A stretch of DNA of 29,342 nucleotides from IMG/VR virus record IMGVR_UViG_3300043099_000594, positions 1 to 29,342 of that record; one strand, 5' to 3'. Each line of letters starts with the position of its first letter. The first letter of the stretch is position 1. Below, in pieces: positions 1 to 8,473 of this stretch. This DNA comes from a virus. The notes under the pieces were generated by a model. The model saw only the letters and a program-made list of their open reading frames with translations. It was not told the DNA's origin and made no database searches. A program made the position numbers and the translations under genes.

Positions 1-1095
1 TGTTAAGTAATTTCCTAAAGTTCCTCTAGTAAATCCTGTAGTAACATAATCATCAGTCCCATCAAAACTCAAAGAACCAGCATTAGCACTATTATAAGTC
101 GGTCCATTTACTGAAGTTCCAAAGTTGCCTCTACCAGATAAATCAGAAAGTCCTAAAACAGCAGAGTTATTTGTGGCAACTAATGGAGTAAAAGTAGTAG
201 AACCAACAGTTGTAAAGGTATGAATTGTATAACCACCAACTGATGTTACCGTTCCACCTATTGCCTTTTGCGGTCCTTGATATCTTACTATTACTATTCC
301 TGAACCACCTGCACCACCGTCAGCAGATGAACCCGGAAACCCGTTATAAGCAGCGCCACCACCTCCACTACCAGTATTAGAAACTCCTGCCACACCTGCT
401 AATGATGATGTGGTGCCACCATTTCCACCTATCCCACTCCCACCTAAAGCAGACCCACCCAATCTATTTGCTCCAGCACCACCACCAGCAGCATAAAATT
501 GGACACTACCACTAATATTGAATAATAATCCAAGTCCTCCAGCACCAGGTTGATTTGAAGATGTTCCTCCATCAACACCACTACTTCCGGCACCTCCACC
601 TCCTCCAGCAGTTTCGGTATAGTTATTTCCTATAGGATATCCACCTCCTCCAGCATTACCTTGACCAGCAGTTCCACTAGCAAAATTTAATGCCCCCCAA
701 CTTCCCCCGCCAGATCCGCCAGATACTCCAGAAGTTCTTACAGAATAAGATGCACCAACTCCACCACCAATAGCAGTTAATGATCCAAATACAGAATTTC
801 CCCCATTAGTTCCCACTGCTCCACTAGCACCAGTAGCACCGTTTCCTGGTCTTCCATCACCAATACCACCGGCACCTACAGTTACAGTAATTGCAGAACC
901 AGGAGTTACGGCAAAGTTTCTATTGTATATTAAACCGCCAGCACCACCACCACCACCATTAAAGGATCCTCCTCCGCCACCACCAGCAACCACAAGAACT
1001 TCAACCTCTGTGAGATTATAGTTCTTTGGATTTGCTGCATCCAAATACAGCACCATTCCATCAGTGACTATTCGTGGTGAGTGACCAAGTGCCAT
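1..1095 (-). CDS. Glycine-rich / LamG-like receptor-binding protein, partial
   Basis: The frame is open from ATG at 1095 to the left edge (365 codons), so the C-terminus lies outside the window. It begins with MALGHSPRIVTDGMVLYLDAA, where VLYLDAANPKNY resembles the first strand of a concanavalin A/LamG-like domain in phage adhesins. Residues about 35-275 are extremely glycine-rich, with GGGGGG and GGGGGAGG blocks broken by short hydrophobic segments, as in polyglycine-rich phage adhesins. After SGIVIVRYQG comes a second LamG-like stretch with DLSGRGN and LSFDGTDDYV. It starts 2 nt after the 61-residue gene ends, so the two are probably co-translated. The role in host-surface binding is inferred from composition, from the LamG-like motifs and from its place at the end of a fibre cluster. 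It has no enzyme motif. Confidence 0.75.
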   Translation of the reverse strand, partial: MALGHSPRIVTDGMVLYLDAANPKNYNLTEVEVLVVAGGGGGGSFNGGGGGAGGLIYNRNFAVTPGSAITVTVGAGGIGDGRPGNGATGASGAVGTNGGNSVFGSLTAIGGGVGASYSVRTSGVSGGSGGGSWGALNFASGTAGQGNAGGGGYPIGNNYTETAGGGGGAGSSGVDGGTSSNQPGAGGLGLLFNISGSVQFYAAGGGAGANRLGGSALGGSGIGGNGGTTSSLAGVAGVSNTGSGGGGAAYNGFPGSSADGGAGGSGIVIVRYQGPQKAIGGTVTSVGGYTIHTFTTVGSTTFTPLVATNNSAVLGLSDLSGRGNFGTSVNGPTYNSANAGSLSFDGTDDYVTTGFTRGTLGNYLT

Positions 1096-1097
1096 AA

Positions 1098-1283
1098 TTA
1101 AAAATCACTTTCCTTTTTTACATTTGTTTTGGATTTTTTTAGTTTATCAAGTTCAATATTCAATTCACTTATAGTAGATGACAAAGAATTAATTTTAGCT
1201 TCATAAACTACAACTTGATTAGAAAGTTCAGAAACTTTTTTTTGATATGCAGATAACAAAGCTTGATAATCAATATCATTCAT
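1098..1283 (-). CDS. Small coiled-coil protein (61 aa)
   Basis: This 61-residue ORF is rich in Leu, Ser, Lys and Glu and has heptad-like spacing through most of its length (YEAKINSLSSTISELNIELD), so it is predicted to be one long coiled coil. Its ATG overlaps the TGA of the 731-residue fibre gene (TGATG), and it ends 2 nt before the next start, so it is translationally coupled on both sides. It could be a fibre trimerisation or assembly helper, or a small connector. The sequence does not identify a family. The tight packing and in-line strand argue that it is a real gene. Confidence 0.65.
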   Translation of the reverse strand: MNDIDYQALLSAYQKKVSELSNQVVVYEAKINSLSSTISELNIELDKLKKSKTNVKKESDF

Positions 1284-3478
1284 CAGAAAGTTCCAGCATC
1301 GACTGTAATGTTATTTAAGAATCTTTCTGCACCAGTGCAAGAAATGACTTGTGAAGTTCCTGCACAATCAGTGACCCAAAGTGCTCCAATTTCAACTGCA
1401 GCATAAGCATTTGCAGTCAGTACTCCAGTAGATTCAGTTACATCTGATGCAATACCAACTCTTTGTGCACTATCATCCCAATACAGTGATGCTTTCTTAG
1501 CAGAACCACTATACCAATTAAGTAAAATACCAATATCAAGGTTTAAATCTGAAGATGGGGGAACAAGAACACCATTATCATTAACAAGACCTAAATCAAC
1601 TAAAGTATCCTCAACTTTCAATGTTGATGTGTTGACTTCAGTAGCTGTTCCAAGAACATATAAGTCTCCACTGATAGTAACACTATTAGCAAATCCTACT
1701 GCACCTGTCCCATTAGTAATTGTAATTGAGGTAGTTCCATCCTTTGCTTTAACATCAGTAACTTCAATAGTTGGGACATCAAGTAAAGTTGTAATATTAA
1801 CTGTATCTGGAAGTCCAACAGTGACTGTTTGTCCAGAAACTGAAGTATTAACTTCATTAGCAGTTCCACTGATAGTCAGTGTTTGTGAAGTATTAACTGT
1901 ACTTGGGCCACCAGTATCAGCATTAAGACCAAGAGTTACATCAACAGCATCTACATATGCCTTGACTGCTGCTTGAGTTGGTAAGTAACTATTGCTATTT
2001 TCTACAAGTGCAGTGCTTGCAGAAATACCAGTAATTCCAATACCAGAAGTTCCACTTAACTTAAATGTTCCTACAGTTGCAATCCCAGTTATGTTTGCAT
2101 TATTAGTAACACTTAAAGAATTAGAAACTTTTACATCTCCAGTAGAAGGATTGACTGATAATCCTGCACCAACTCTTAAAGTTTCACCAGTTTGACCTGA
2201 GAGAGTATCAACAAAAGTTACATAGTAATCAGCATTAGATGAAGTTCCTGTTGTATCTACTGTAGTTGCTCTGGTTGCAGTTGATGCAGTACCAGTAATA
2301 TTAGATGCTGAAATATTTGTAAAGTATCCATTAGTTGCTGAAATGGAATCATCAGACATTGTAATGCCTGAACCAACAGCAAGACGAACACCATTTGCCA
2401 TTGTTGTGGTGCCAATGGCAAGTCCATAGTTAAAGGCAAAAGCATCAGTAGAGAATCCAAGAGTTCCACTCTTGAACCACATCATTTGCTTATAAGTATC
2501 TGGAAGAGTATTAATTCCAGTTGCAACAAATGAAACTAATGGACTTCCTATTGTCGATGCAATGGCAACACCAGCATGATTTGCTGTGTCATCATTAGAA
2601 ATGTCTTGTCCAGTAACACTTGTTGTATACCCTAAAACAATATCTTTGTTTTGAATGAAAACATCTTGACCACGCAATACAATGGTGGTTCCCCCAATAG
2701 TGACATTTCCAGCAACATCAAGATTTCCACCAATATTAACATTTTTTTGAACTCCTAATCCACCATCAAGAACTACTGCACCATCATCATAGGTTGTTGA
2801 TTGTGTTTGATTGGTAAATGATGTAATTCCTGCAAATACTGCATCATTTCCAGCATCAAGAACACCATCAAGGTCTAATTTTCCTCCAACATTTAATCCA
2901 GTAGTAACATGTAAATTATAAATTGTCGAAAATCCAGAGACATTAATGCCATTGTTACCAACAACTAATCCATTGAATGTTGATAATCCAGTGACATTAA
3001 GATTTCCACCAATATTAACGCTCTTTTCTACCCCAATACCACCTTCTACAATAATTGCTCCAGTGTCTTTATCAGTGGAGTCAGTGGTATCTGAAAATGT
3101 TGTGATGCCACTAAAAATAGCATTATTAGAACCACTTCCCCAAGAAAGATTTCCACTTCCATCATTAGTTAAAACTGTACCATTAATTCCCTGAGTAGCA
3201 GGAAAATAATAAGTAACTGCAGCTCCAACAGATGCTGGAGATGCAAGAGTAATAAAATCTGAACCTCCAGTTGCTTCTACAAGGTTAATTCCACTACCTT
3301 TAGAAGCAGTTTCTTTGGTCCAATATCTATGGGAACCTACAAACTTATTATTGTTTGTTGTGCTGTTAATACCTACATAAAAATCAAATGTATCTGTAGT
3401 AAAGGCTGGTTCACCTGCTCTTAAACCTGGCAGATTTGATAAAGCACCCCTTTTTACCTGTAAAACTGGTGCTGGCAT
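1283..3478 (-). CDS. Tail-fibre-like virion structural protein (731 aa)
   Basis: The protein has repeated beta modules. One unit of about 40 residues, with the core DTGAIIVEGGIGVEKSVNIGG followed by NLNVTG, occurs near residues 140-170. A second copy (DDGAVVLDGGLGVQKNVNIGG) lies near 230-260. Later segments are Thr/Ser/Gly-rich, as in trimeric phage fibres. The start MPAPVLQVKRGALSNLPGL followed by LRAGEPAFTTD resembles the N-terminal segment of many cyanophage fibre proteins. The C-terminus is NNITVDAGTF. A late-promoter-like AATAAATA lies 22-29 nt upstream of the ATG. It heads a small unit with the 61-residue and LamG genes. Which fibre it forms cannot be told from sequence. Confidence 0.75.
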   Translation of the reverse strand: MPAPVLQVKRGALSNLPGLRAGEPAFTTDTFDFYVGINSTTNNNKFVGSHRYWTKETASKGSGINLVEATGGSDFITLASPASVGAAVTYYFPATQGINGTVLTNDGSGNLSWGSGSNNAIFSGITTFSDTTDSTDKDTGAIIVEGGIGVEKSVNIGGNLNVTGLSTFNGLVVGNNGINVSGFSTIYNLHVTTGLNVGGKLDLDGVLDAGNDAVFAGITSFTNQTQSTTYDDGAVVLDGGLGVQKNVNIGGNLDVAGNVTIGGTTIVLRGQDVFIQNKDIVLGYTTSVTGQDISNDDTANHAGVAIASTIGSPLVSFVATGINTLPDTYKQMMWFKSGTLGFSTDAFAFNYGLAIGTTTMANGVRLAVGSGITMSDDSISATNGYFTNISASNITGTASTATRATTVDTTGTSSNADYYVTFVDTLSGQTGETLRVGAGLSVNPSTGDVKVSNSLSVTNNANITGIATVGTFKLSGTSGIGITGISASTALVENSNSYLPTQAAVKAYVDAVDVTLGLNADTGGPSTVNTSQTLTISGTANEVNTSVSGQTVTVGLPDTVNITTLLDVPTIEVTDVKAKDGTTSITITNGTGAVGFANSVTISGDLYVLGTATEVNTSTLKVEDTLVDLGLVNDNGVLVPPSSDLNLDIGILLNWYSGSAKKASLYWDDSAQRVGIASDVTESTGVLTANAYAAVEIGALWVTDCAGTSQVISCTGAERFLNNITVDAGTF

Positions 3479-3499
3479 GATTCTCAGTTCTCTTTTTTC

Positions 3500-3507
3500 T
3501 ATTTATT
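3500..3507 (-). promoter_or_regulatory. T4-type late promoter (AATAAATA)
   Basis: On the minus strand AATAAATA matches seven of eight bases of the T4 late consensus TATAAATA. It lies 2 nt past the TAA of the 104-residue gene and 22 nt before the ATG of the 731-residue fibre gene, in a short non-coding gap. Confidence 0.6.
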
Positions 3508-3509
3508 AT

Positions 3510-3824
3510 TTAAAAGTTGCCAGCATCCAAATCAATTCTATCATCCAAGTCAACATCCAATTCATCTACAAAATCATTAGGCAATCCTGGTTGAATAGGT
3601 TCATCTACAGCAGCAGAAGACAAAACTTTGTCTGGGTTAACTAATTCATATTTTTGTGTGGAAGAATTGTACATAATAACATATTGGTCATTTTTATTAC
3701 TTCCATCAAAATTTATTAAATCTTCTAATCTTGTTGCTGCCACGTTAGTATCTACATCTATGGTTTGGGATAAATCAAAACTAACATCAAAAGATGATGA
3801 TATAACCTCCACTTCTATATCCAT
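3510..3824 (-). CDS. Small acidic virion-associated protein (104 aa)
   Basis: This is an acidic protein with an Asp-rich N-terminus, the segment FDGSNKNDQYVIMYNSSTQ and then KYELVNPDKVL. That segment resembles short linker domains found in cyanophage structural proteins. The C-terminus is DLDAGNF, similar to the VDAGTF end of the next gene. The ATG overlaps the TAA of the 109-residue gene (TAATG), so the two are coupled. It is placed between fibre genes, and I infer a connector or fibre-base protein. No named family is recognised. Confidence 0.65.
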   Translation of the reverse strand: MDIEVEVISSSFDVSFDLSQTIDVDTNVAATRLEDLINFDGSNKNDQYVIMYNSSTQKYELVNPDKVLSSAAVDEPIQPGLPNDFVDELDVDLDDRIDLDAGNF

Positions 3825-4153
3825 TATGTTGCAGTTCCTTTGACTATTACAGTTCCTTCAATAACTTTTATAGTTGTTCCAGAAGAAGTTGCCAAGACAT
3901 CATAAACATACCTTCCACTTGGAATAGTTGCAGTGATTGTACTCGCCATTCCAATTCTAACAATTCCACTTGTCAATGGTGCTATTGGAGTCACTGTAAA
4001 ATTATAAGATGATGATGCTGTATAGTGTTTACGTAATTTGGATGTAAATGTATACGAAGACAAATCAAGAAGAGCACCATCCTTTTTCAACTTAAAATTA
4101 GTTGAAAAGTCAGTGTTTTTTTCTATGACTATGTTAACTGATGGTACTGCCAT
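3824..4153 (-). CDS. Small beta-sandwich structural protein (109 aa)
   Basis: The pattern is all-beta. It contains VNIVIEKNTDFSTNFKLKKDG, then LDLSSYTFTSKLRKHY, then a Ser/Thr-rich stretch with GIVRIGM and IPSGRYVYDVLA. This arrangement (Asp-x-Ser-rich first strands, late GxYxYDV strand) resembles the small Ig-like N-terminal domain of phage baseplate upper proteins (BppU type). I infer a domain that docks fibres to the baseplate. It has its own late-promoter-like sequence immediately upstream and is coupled to the 104-residue gene. Confidence 0.65.
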   Translation of the reverse strand: MAVPSVNIVIEKNTDFSTNFKLKKDGALLDLSSYTFTSKLRKHYTASSSYNFTVTPIAPLTSGIVRIGMASTITATIPSGRYVYDVLATSSGTTIKVIEGTVIVKGTAT

Positions 4154-4167
4154 TTCAGTTTTTTAAT

Positions 4168-4175
4168 TATTTATG
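4168..4175 (-). promoter_or_regulatory. T4-type late promoter (CATAAATA)
   Basis: CATAAATA on the minus strand includes the TAA stop codon of the collagen-like gene (4171-4173). It sits 14 nt before the ATG at 4153. Only the first base departs from TATAAATA. Confidence 0.55.
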
Positions 4176-7100
4176 GTTGAGATAAATCTTCTATTTTTTT
4201 GTTCAATTCATTAATCTCTTGCTTCAATTCTTTTATTGCTTCTACAAGAATAGCAACAAAGTTTTGATAAGCAACAGTCTTAAATATTTCATTATTAGAA
4301 TCTAATTGGTTTGTCACCAATTCTGGAATTATCTTTTCAACTTCTTGTGCAATAAATCCAATAGATTTGCCACCATGCTCTTTATATGTAAATTCAACAC
4401 CCCTCAGTTTTAATACTTTATCTAATGCATCTGTTATAACAGAAATATCAGTTTTTAATTTTTCATCAGAAGATGCACTGACTGTACCACCAACTACAAG
4501 GTCTCCAGTAGAGGCATTAAATGAAAATGCAGTTGCTGTAGTTCTTACTCTTGCGGTTTGATTAAACCCAGCAGCAGCTACAAATACTGGATAATATGTA
4601 TCATTTGTTGTTGTATTTGTAGCATTTATTTCAGTTGATGGGCCTGTAGCACCTTGAGCACCTTGAGGTCCAATTCCTTGAGGACCTTGAGAACCTTGAG
4701 CACCTGTAGAACCTGTAGCACCTTGTGCACCTGCAGCACCCTGAGCACCTGTAGTGCCTGCAGCACCTTGTGCACCTTGAGGTCCTCTTGAACCTTGAGA
4801 ACCTTGAGCACCATCAACCCCAATACCAGAAGAACCTTGAGCACCTTGAGGTCCTCTTAAACCCAGTGCCCCTTGAGAACCTGTAGCTCCCTGTGCACCT
4901 TGAGGTCCTGGTGTTCCTTGAGGTCCAGTTCCTTGAGGACCTTGAGCACCTTGTGCACCTTGAGGTCCTCTAAGTCCTTGTGCTCCTTGAGCACCTGTAG
5001 AACCTGTAGTACCTTGTGCACCTTGTGCTCCTTGTGCACCTTGAGGTCCAAAACCTTGAAGTCCTTGAACACCTTGTGCACCTTGAGGTCCTCTAGCTCC
5101 TTGAGCACCTTGAGCACCTGCAGTACCTTGAGCACCTTGTGGTCCTTGTGGTCCTTGTGGTCCTCTTACGCCTTGTGGTCCAACAGGTCCTCTAATTTGA
5201 CCAACATTACCCCAACTTGTAGTGGCGATACCAACTGTTGCAACCCACAAATTACCTAAATTAATATCAAGAACACCATCTCCAGATTGTGCAGGATACC
5301 AAGAATTTACATCCTCATTCAGTTGATATGTTTCAATACCAACAGTTAACGCCTTACTTCCTACAATAGTTATAGAAGTTCCAGTAGCACCTTGTGCACC
5401 TTGAGGTCCTTGTGCACCTTGAGGCCCTTGAGGTCCCTGGAATCCTTGAGAACCCTGTGCTCCTGTAGAACCTTGAGGTCCTCTTATACCTTGTGGTCCT
5501 AAAGAACCAGAATTTCCTTGAACACCTTGAGAACCTTGAGGTCCTATTGAACCTTGAGCACCTTGAGGACCAACTCTTCCCTGTGGACCTTGAGCACCTT
5601 GAGGTCCTGCTGTTCCTACAGCACCACTAGAACCTTGAGCACCTTGAGGTCCAACTCTTCCCTGTGGACCTTGAGCACCTTGTGGACCTTGAGGTCCAGT
5701 TCCTTGTGGACCTTGGAATCCTTGTGGACCTTGGAATCCTTGAAGACCTTGGAATCCTTGAGCACCTTGTGGCCCTTGAAGTCCTGTATTTCCTTGGAAT
5801 CCTTGAGCACCTTGTGGTCCAGTTCCTTGTGGACCTTGTACTCCTTGTGGACCTTGGAATCCTTGAGCACCTTGTGGTCCAGTTCCTTGTGGACCTTGTA
5901 CTCCTTGTGGACCTTGGAATCCTTGTGGACCTTGAGGACCTCTAACTCCCTGAAATCCTTGAGCACCTTGTGGTCCTTGTAAACCTTGGAATCCTTGTGA
6001 ACCTTGAGGTCCAATTATTCCCTGAAATCCTTGAGCACCTGTAATTCCAGGAGATCCTTGAGGTCCTGTAAGACCTTGAGATCCTTGTGGGCCTTGTACT
6101 CCCACTGAACCTTGAGTACCCTGAGCACCTGTAGCTCCCTGTGCTCCTGTAGAACCTGTAGTGCCTTGAGCACCTGCAGAACCTGCAGAACCTTGAGCAC
6201 CTGCAACACCTTGTGCTCCTTGAGCACCTGTAGAACCTTGAGCCCCTGATATACCTTGAGCACCTGCAGTTCCTTGAGCACCTGCAGTTCCTTGAGCACC
6301 TGCAGTTCCTTGTGCACCTGCAGTTCCTTGAGCACCTTGAGCACCTGTAGATCCTGTAGCACCTTGTGCTCCTGCAGAACCTTGAGCACCTGTAGATCCT
6401 GTAGATCCCTGTGCTCCTGCAGCACCTTGAGCACCTGCAGCACCTTGAGCACCTGCAGTACCTTGAGCACCTACAGCACCTTGAGGTCCAAACCCCTGAA
6501 GACCTTGAACACCTTGTGCACCTGCAGCACCTTGAGCTCCTGAAGAACCTTGAGAACCTACAGCACCCTGAGCACCTGTATTTCCTTGTGCTCCTTGTGG
6601 TCCAATGGAACCTTGTGGTCCAATAGGTCCTCTAATTTGTCCAACATTAGTCCAACTTGTGGTAGCAAGTCCAACAGCAGCAACCCAAAGATTTCCTAAG
6701 TTGTTGTCAAGAACACCATTGCCATTTTGAGCAGGATACCAAGAATTTAATTGTTCATTTAATTGATATGTTTCAATTCCAACAGTTAATGATTTGCTTC
6801 CTACAATAGTTACAGAAGTTCCAGATTGTCCTTGTGCACCTTGTGGACCTACAAAACCTTGAGGACCTTGAAATCCTTGAGGACCTTGTGCACCTTGTGG
6901 TCCAACTCCTTGAGGTCCTTGAGGTCCAATTCCTCCTTGTGGCCCTTGAGCACCTTGAGGTCCTGATATTCCTACACCACCACTAGCACCTTGAGCACCT
7001 TGAGGTCCTATGAAACCTTGTGCACCTGCAGTTCCTTGTGCACCTGCAGTTCCTTGTGCTCCTTGAGGACCCTGAAATCCTTGAGATCCTTGTACTCCTT

Positions 7101-8049
7101 GTGCACCTTGAGGTCCTATAGAACCTTGAGCACCTGCAGTTCCTTGAGCCCCTGCAGCACCTTGTGCTCCTTGAGGACCCTGAAATCCTTGAGATCCTTG
7201 TGCTCCTTGTGCACCTTGAGGTCCAATAGAACCCTGAGGTCCTATATCACCTTGTGCTCCTTGAGGTCCAATTGAACCTTGAGGTCCTATAGAACCCTGA
7301 GGACCTATATCACCTTGTGCTCCTTGAGGTCCTTGAGGTCCTTGAAATCCTTGTGGACCAATAGGTCCTTGAGGACCTTGAAGACCTTGAAATCCTTGAG
7401 GTCCAAGAGGTCCTGAAGCATATGCCCAAGTAAACCCTAATCCTGGTCCAAGAGATGTTAATACTTCTGCATATGTACCAGTTATACCATCTCTATTAAC
7501 AATGTCTGCACTAATTCTTACATTAGCATTAATATCTACTGGATAAGCTGGCTGAGTATTAGCAATCCCCAGATTTCCACTACTTGGAACAAAAACTAAA
7601 GATGATGGTGCAATTTCAAAAGAAGTTAAAGCAGCACCAGCTCTTTCGCTAGTAAATCCTAAATATCTTACTCTAGAATCAGTGGGTTCTAATATAGGAG
7701 GGTTGGAAATTGTAATAGTGGCAATGCCAATAGCTGCATCAGCAGTTGCTACTACACCAAGACCAACAAAATTCAGTTGAGAAATAGAACCTGCAACACC
7801 TACAATGGTTCCTTCATCTCTAACTGTAATACCTTGAGAAAATACTGCAGGTGGAACAGGAATCCAATATCTTTGGGGATATCCAGGAACACTTACAGGA
7901 AAATATTGCGTTCCAATAGGTACATTACCATCGCCAGGAGGTTGTCCTAAGTTAGGCTCAGCATCAGCAATCCTTAAAAAATCGTATCTACTTGCTGGTA
8001 GTTTTGCTGCTGGAGTTGTTGGTACTCTTCTACTTAAATACTTAGCCAT
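4171..8049 (-). CDS. Collagen-like tail fibre with C-terminal S74 intramolecular chaperone (1292 aa)
   Basis: Residues 1-210 form a non-repetitive head, probably the virion-attachment part. From about 213 to 1135 the chain is collagen-like Gly-X-Y, dominated by GPQGAQG, GFQG and GAQG units. It is broken by two copies of a domain of about 65 residues (about 406-474 and 889-953, each with VGIETYQLNE, NSWYPAQ, NLWVA and TTSW motifs). A linker of about 55 residues leads to an S74 endosialidase-type chaperone at 1193-1292, which starts SSDEKLKTDI and contains IGFIAQEVEKIIPELV and VEAIKELKQEI. Family knowledge says that S74 domains drive trimerisation and then self-cleave just before a conserved Ser in the S-D motif. 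A 5' late promoter and a leader like that of the 945-residue gene precede it. It is probably a long trimeric side fibre. Confidence 0.85.
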   Translation of the reverse strand: MAKYLSRRVPTTPAAKLPASRYDFLRIADAEPNLGQPPGDGNVPIGTQYFPVSVPGYPQRYWIPVPPAVFSQGITVRDEGTIVGVAGSISQLNFVGLGVVATADAAIGIATITISNPPILEPTDSRVRYLGFTSERAGAALTSFEIAPSSLVFVPSSGNLGIANTQPAYPVDINANVRISADIVNRDGITGTYAEVLTSLGPGLGFTWAYASGPLGPQGFQGLQGPQGPIGPQGFQGPQGPQGAQGDIGPQGSIGPQGSIGPQGAQGDIGPQGSIGPQGAQGAQGSQGFQGPQGAQGAAGAQGTAGAQGSIGPQGAQGVQGSQGFQGPQGAQGTAGAQGTAGAQGFIGPQGAQGASGGVGISGPQGAQGPQGGIGPQGPQGVGPQGAQGPQGFQGPQGFVGPQGAQGQSGTSVTIVGSKSLTVGIETYQLNEQLNSWYPAQNGNGVLDNNLGNLWVAAVGLATTSWTNVGQIRGPIGPQGSIGPQGAQGNTGAQGAVGSQGSSGAQGAAGAQGVQGLQGFGPQGAVGAQGTAGAQGAAGAQGAAGAQGSTGSTGAQGSAGAQGATGSTGAQGAQGTAGAQGTAGAQGTAGAQGTAGAQGISGAQGSTGAQGAQGVAGAQGSAGSAGAQGTTGSTGAQGATGAQGTQGSVGVQGPQGSQGLTGPQGSPGITGAQGFQGIIGPQGSQGFQGLQGPQGAQGFQGVRGPQGPQGFQGPQGVQGPQGTGPQGAQGFQGPQGVQGPQGTGPQGAQGFQGNTGLQGPQGAQGFQGLQGFQGPQGFQGPQGTGPQGPQGAQGPQGRVGPQGAQGSSGAVGTAGPQGAQGPQGRVGPQGAQGSIGPQGSQGVQGNSGSLGPQGIRGPQGSTGAQGSQGFQGPQGPQGAQGPQGAQGATGTSITIVGSKALTVGIETYQLNEDVNSWYPAQSGDGVLDINLGNLWVATVGIATTSWGNVGQIRGPVGPQGVRGPQGPQGPQGAQGTAGAQGAQGARGPQGAQGVQGLQGFGPQGAQGAQGAQGTTGSTGAQGAQGLRGPQGAQGAQGPQGTGPQGTPGPQGAQGATGSQGALGLRGPQGAQGSSGIGVDGAQGSQGSRGPQGAQGAAGTTGAQGAAGAQGATGSTGAQGSQGPQGIGPQGAQGATGPSTEINATNTTTNDTYYPVFVAAAGFNQTARVRTTATAFSFNASTGDLVVGGTVSASSDEKLKTDISVITDALDKVLKLRGVEFTYKEHGGKSIGFIAQEVEKIIPELVTNQLDSNNEIFKTVAYQNFVAILVEAIKELKQEINELNKKIEDLSQP
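4640..7413 (-). repeat. Collagen-like 9-bp-based tandem repeat tract
   Basis: About 2.8 kb of degenerate tandem units encode Gly-Pro-Gln-Gly-Ala-Gln and variants. They read in the minus frame as GGT-GCT-CAA-like codons. The tract is broken by two non-repetitive islands of about 200 bp (about 6626-6832 and 5189-5383), which are copies of each other. Long spurious open frames on the other strands arise from the repeat periodicity. Confidence 0.85.
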
Positions 8050-8080
8050 ACTTGGGTTCCACTATCCCCCTATATAAGGT

Positions 8081-8088
8081 TATTTATC
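8081..8088 (-). promoter_or_regulatory. T4-type late promoter (GATAAATA)
   Basis: GATAAATA on the minus strand overlaps the TGA stop of the 126-residue gene (8087-8089). It lies 31 nt upstream of the collagen-like ATG. It is followed by the CTTATA / GGGGGATAG / GGAACCC leader that is also found before the 945-residue gene. Confidence 0.65.
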
Positions 8089-8467
8089 ACTGATTAAGAG
8101 TCTCCAAAATACTAACTGTATACTTTAAAGTATTTGGAGTTGTTGACGAAACACCAACCATTCTAATGCTATCTGTTTTTAAAGCAGTTTTCTCTAAAAC
8201 TAATCTACCATCCAACAAAATCAAGGCATCATTATCTGGAACTAATCCTCCCACAATGAGTTCTGTAGTTCCTGTAGTGATGCCAGATTGACCTCTTGTT
8301 TCTCTCTGATGAACAAAAGTAACCGTTCCAACCCCAACACCAGTGTTTGCTACTTGTGCATACAAAACAATGCTGGTGTAACCAGTTTTAGTTCTATAGA
8401 TTTCTGTATCAGTAGTGCTTACTACTCCCACTACTGTTTTATATTGATTTAAAGGTTGTAAAGCCAT
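8087..8467 (-). CDS. Small virion structural protein (126 aa)
   Basis: This is a compact all-beta protein beginning MALQPLNQYKTVVG. Its alternating strands include YTSIVLYAQVAN and GTVTFVHQRETRG, and it contains the pair VGGLVPDNDALILLDGRLVLE. It lacks the low-complexity repeats of its neighbours. It starts 6 nt after the 945-residue gene ends and has no promoter of its own, so it is co-transcribed with that gene. It is likely a small capping or linking subunit of the fibre complex. I do not recognise a named family. Confidence 0.65.
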   Translation of the reverse strand: MALQPLNQYKTVVGVVSTTDTEIYRTKTGYTSIVLYAQVANTGVGVGTVTFVHQRETRGQSGITTGTTELIVGGLVPDNDALILLDGRLVLEKTALKTDSIRMVGVSSTTPNTLKYTVSILETLNQ

Positions 8468-8473
8468 AATTGG

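Noticed and set aside
4626-7275. Many long open frames on both strands inside the collagen-like region
   Set aside because: They are products of the 9-bp repeat (runs of STLCTL, KVLQVL) and overlap a gene whose protein is clearly recognisable.
4640-7413. CRISPR-like array of short repeats
   Set aside because: Units are contiguous 9-bp coding repeats without unique spacers of constant length.
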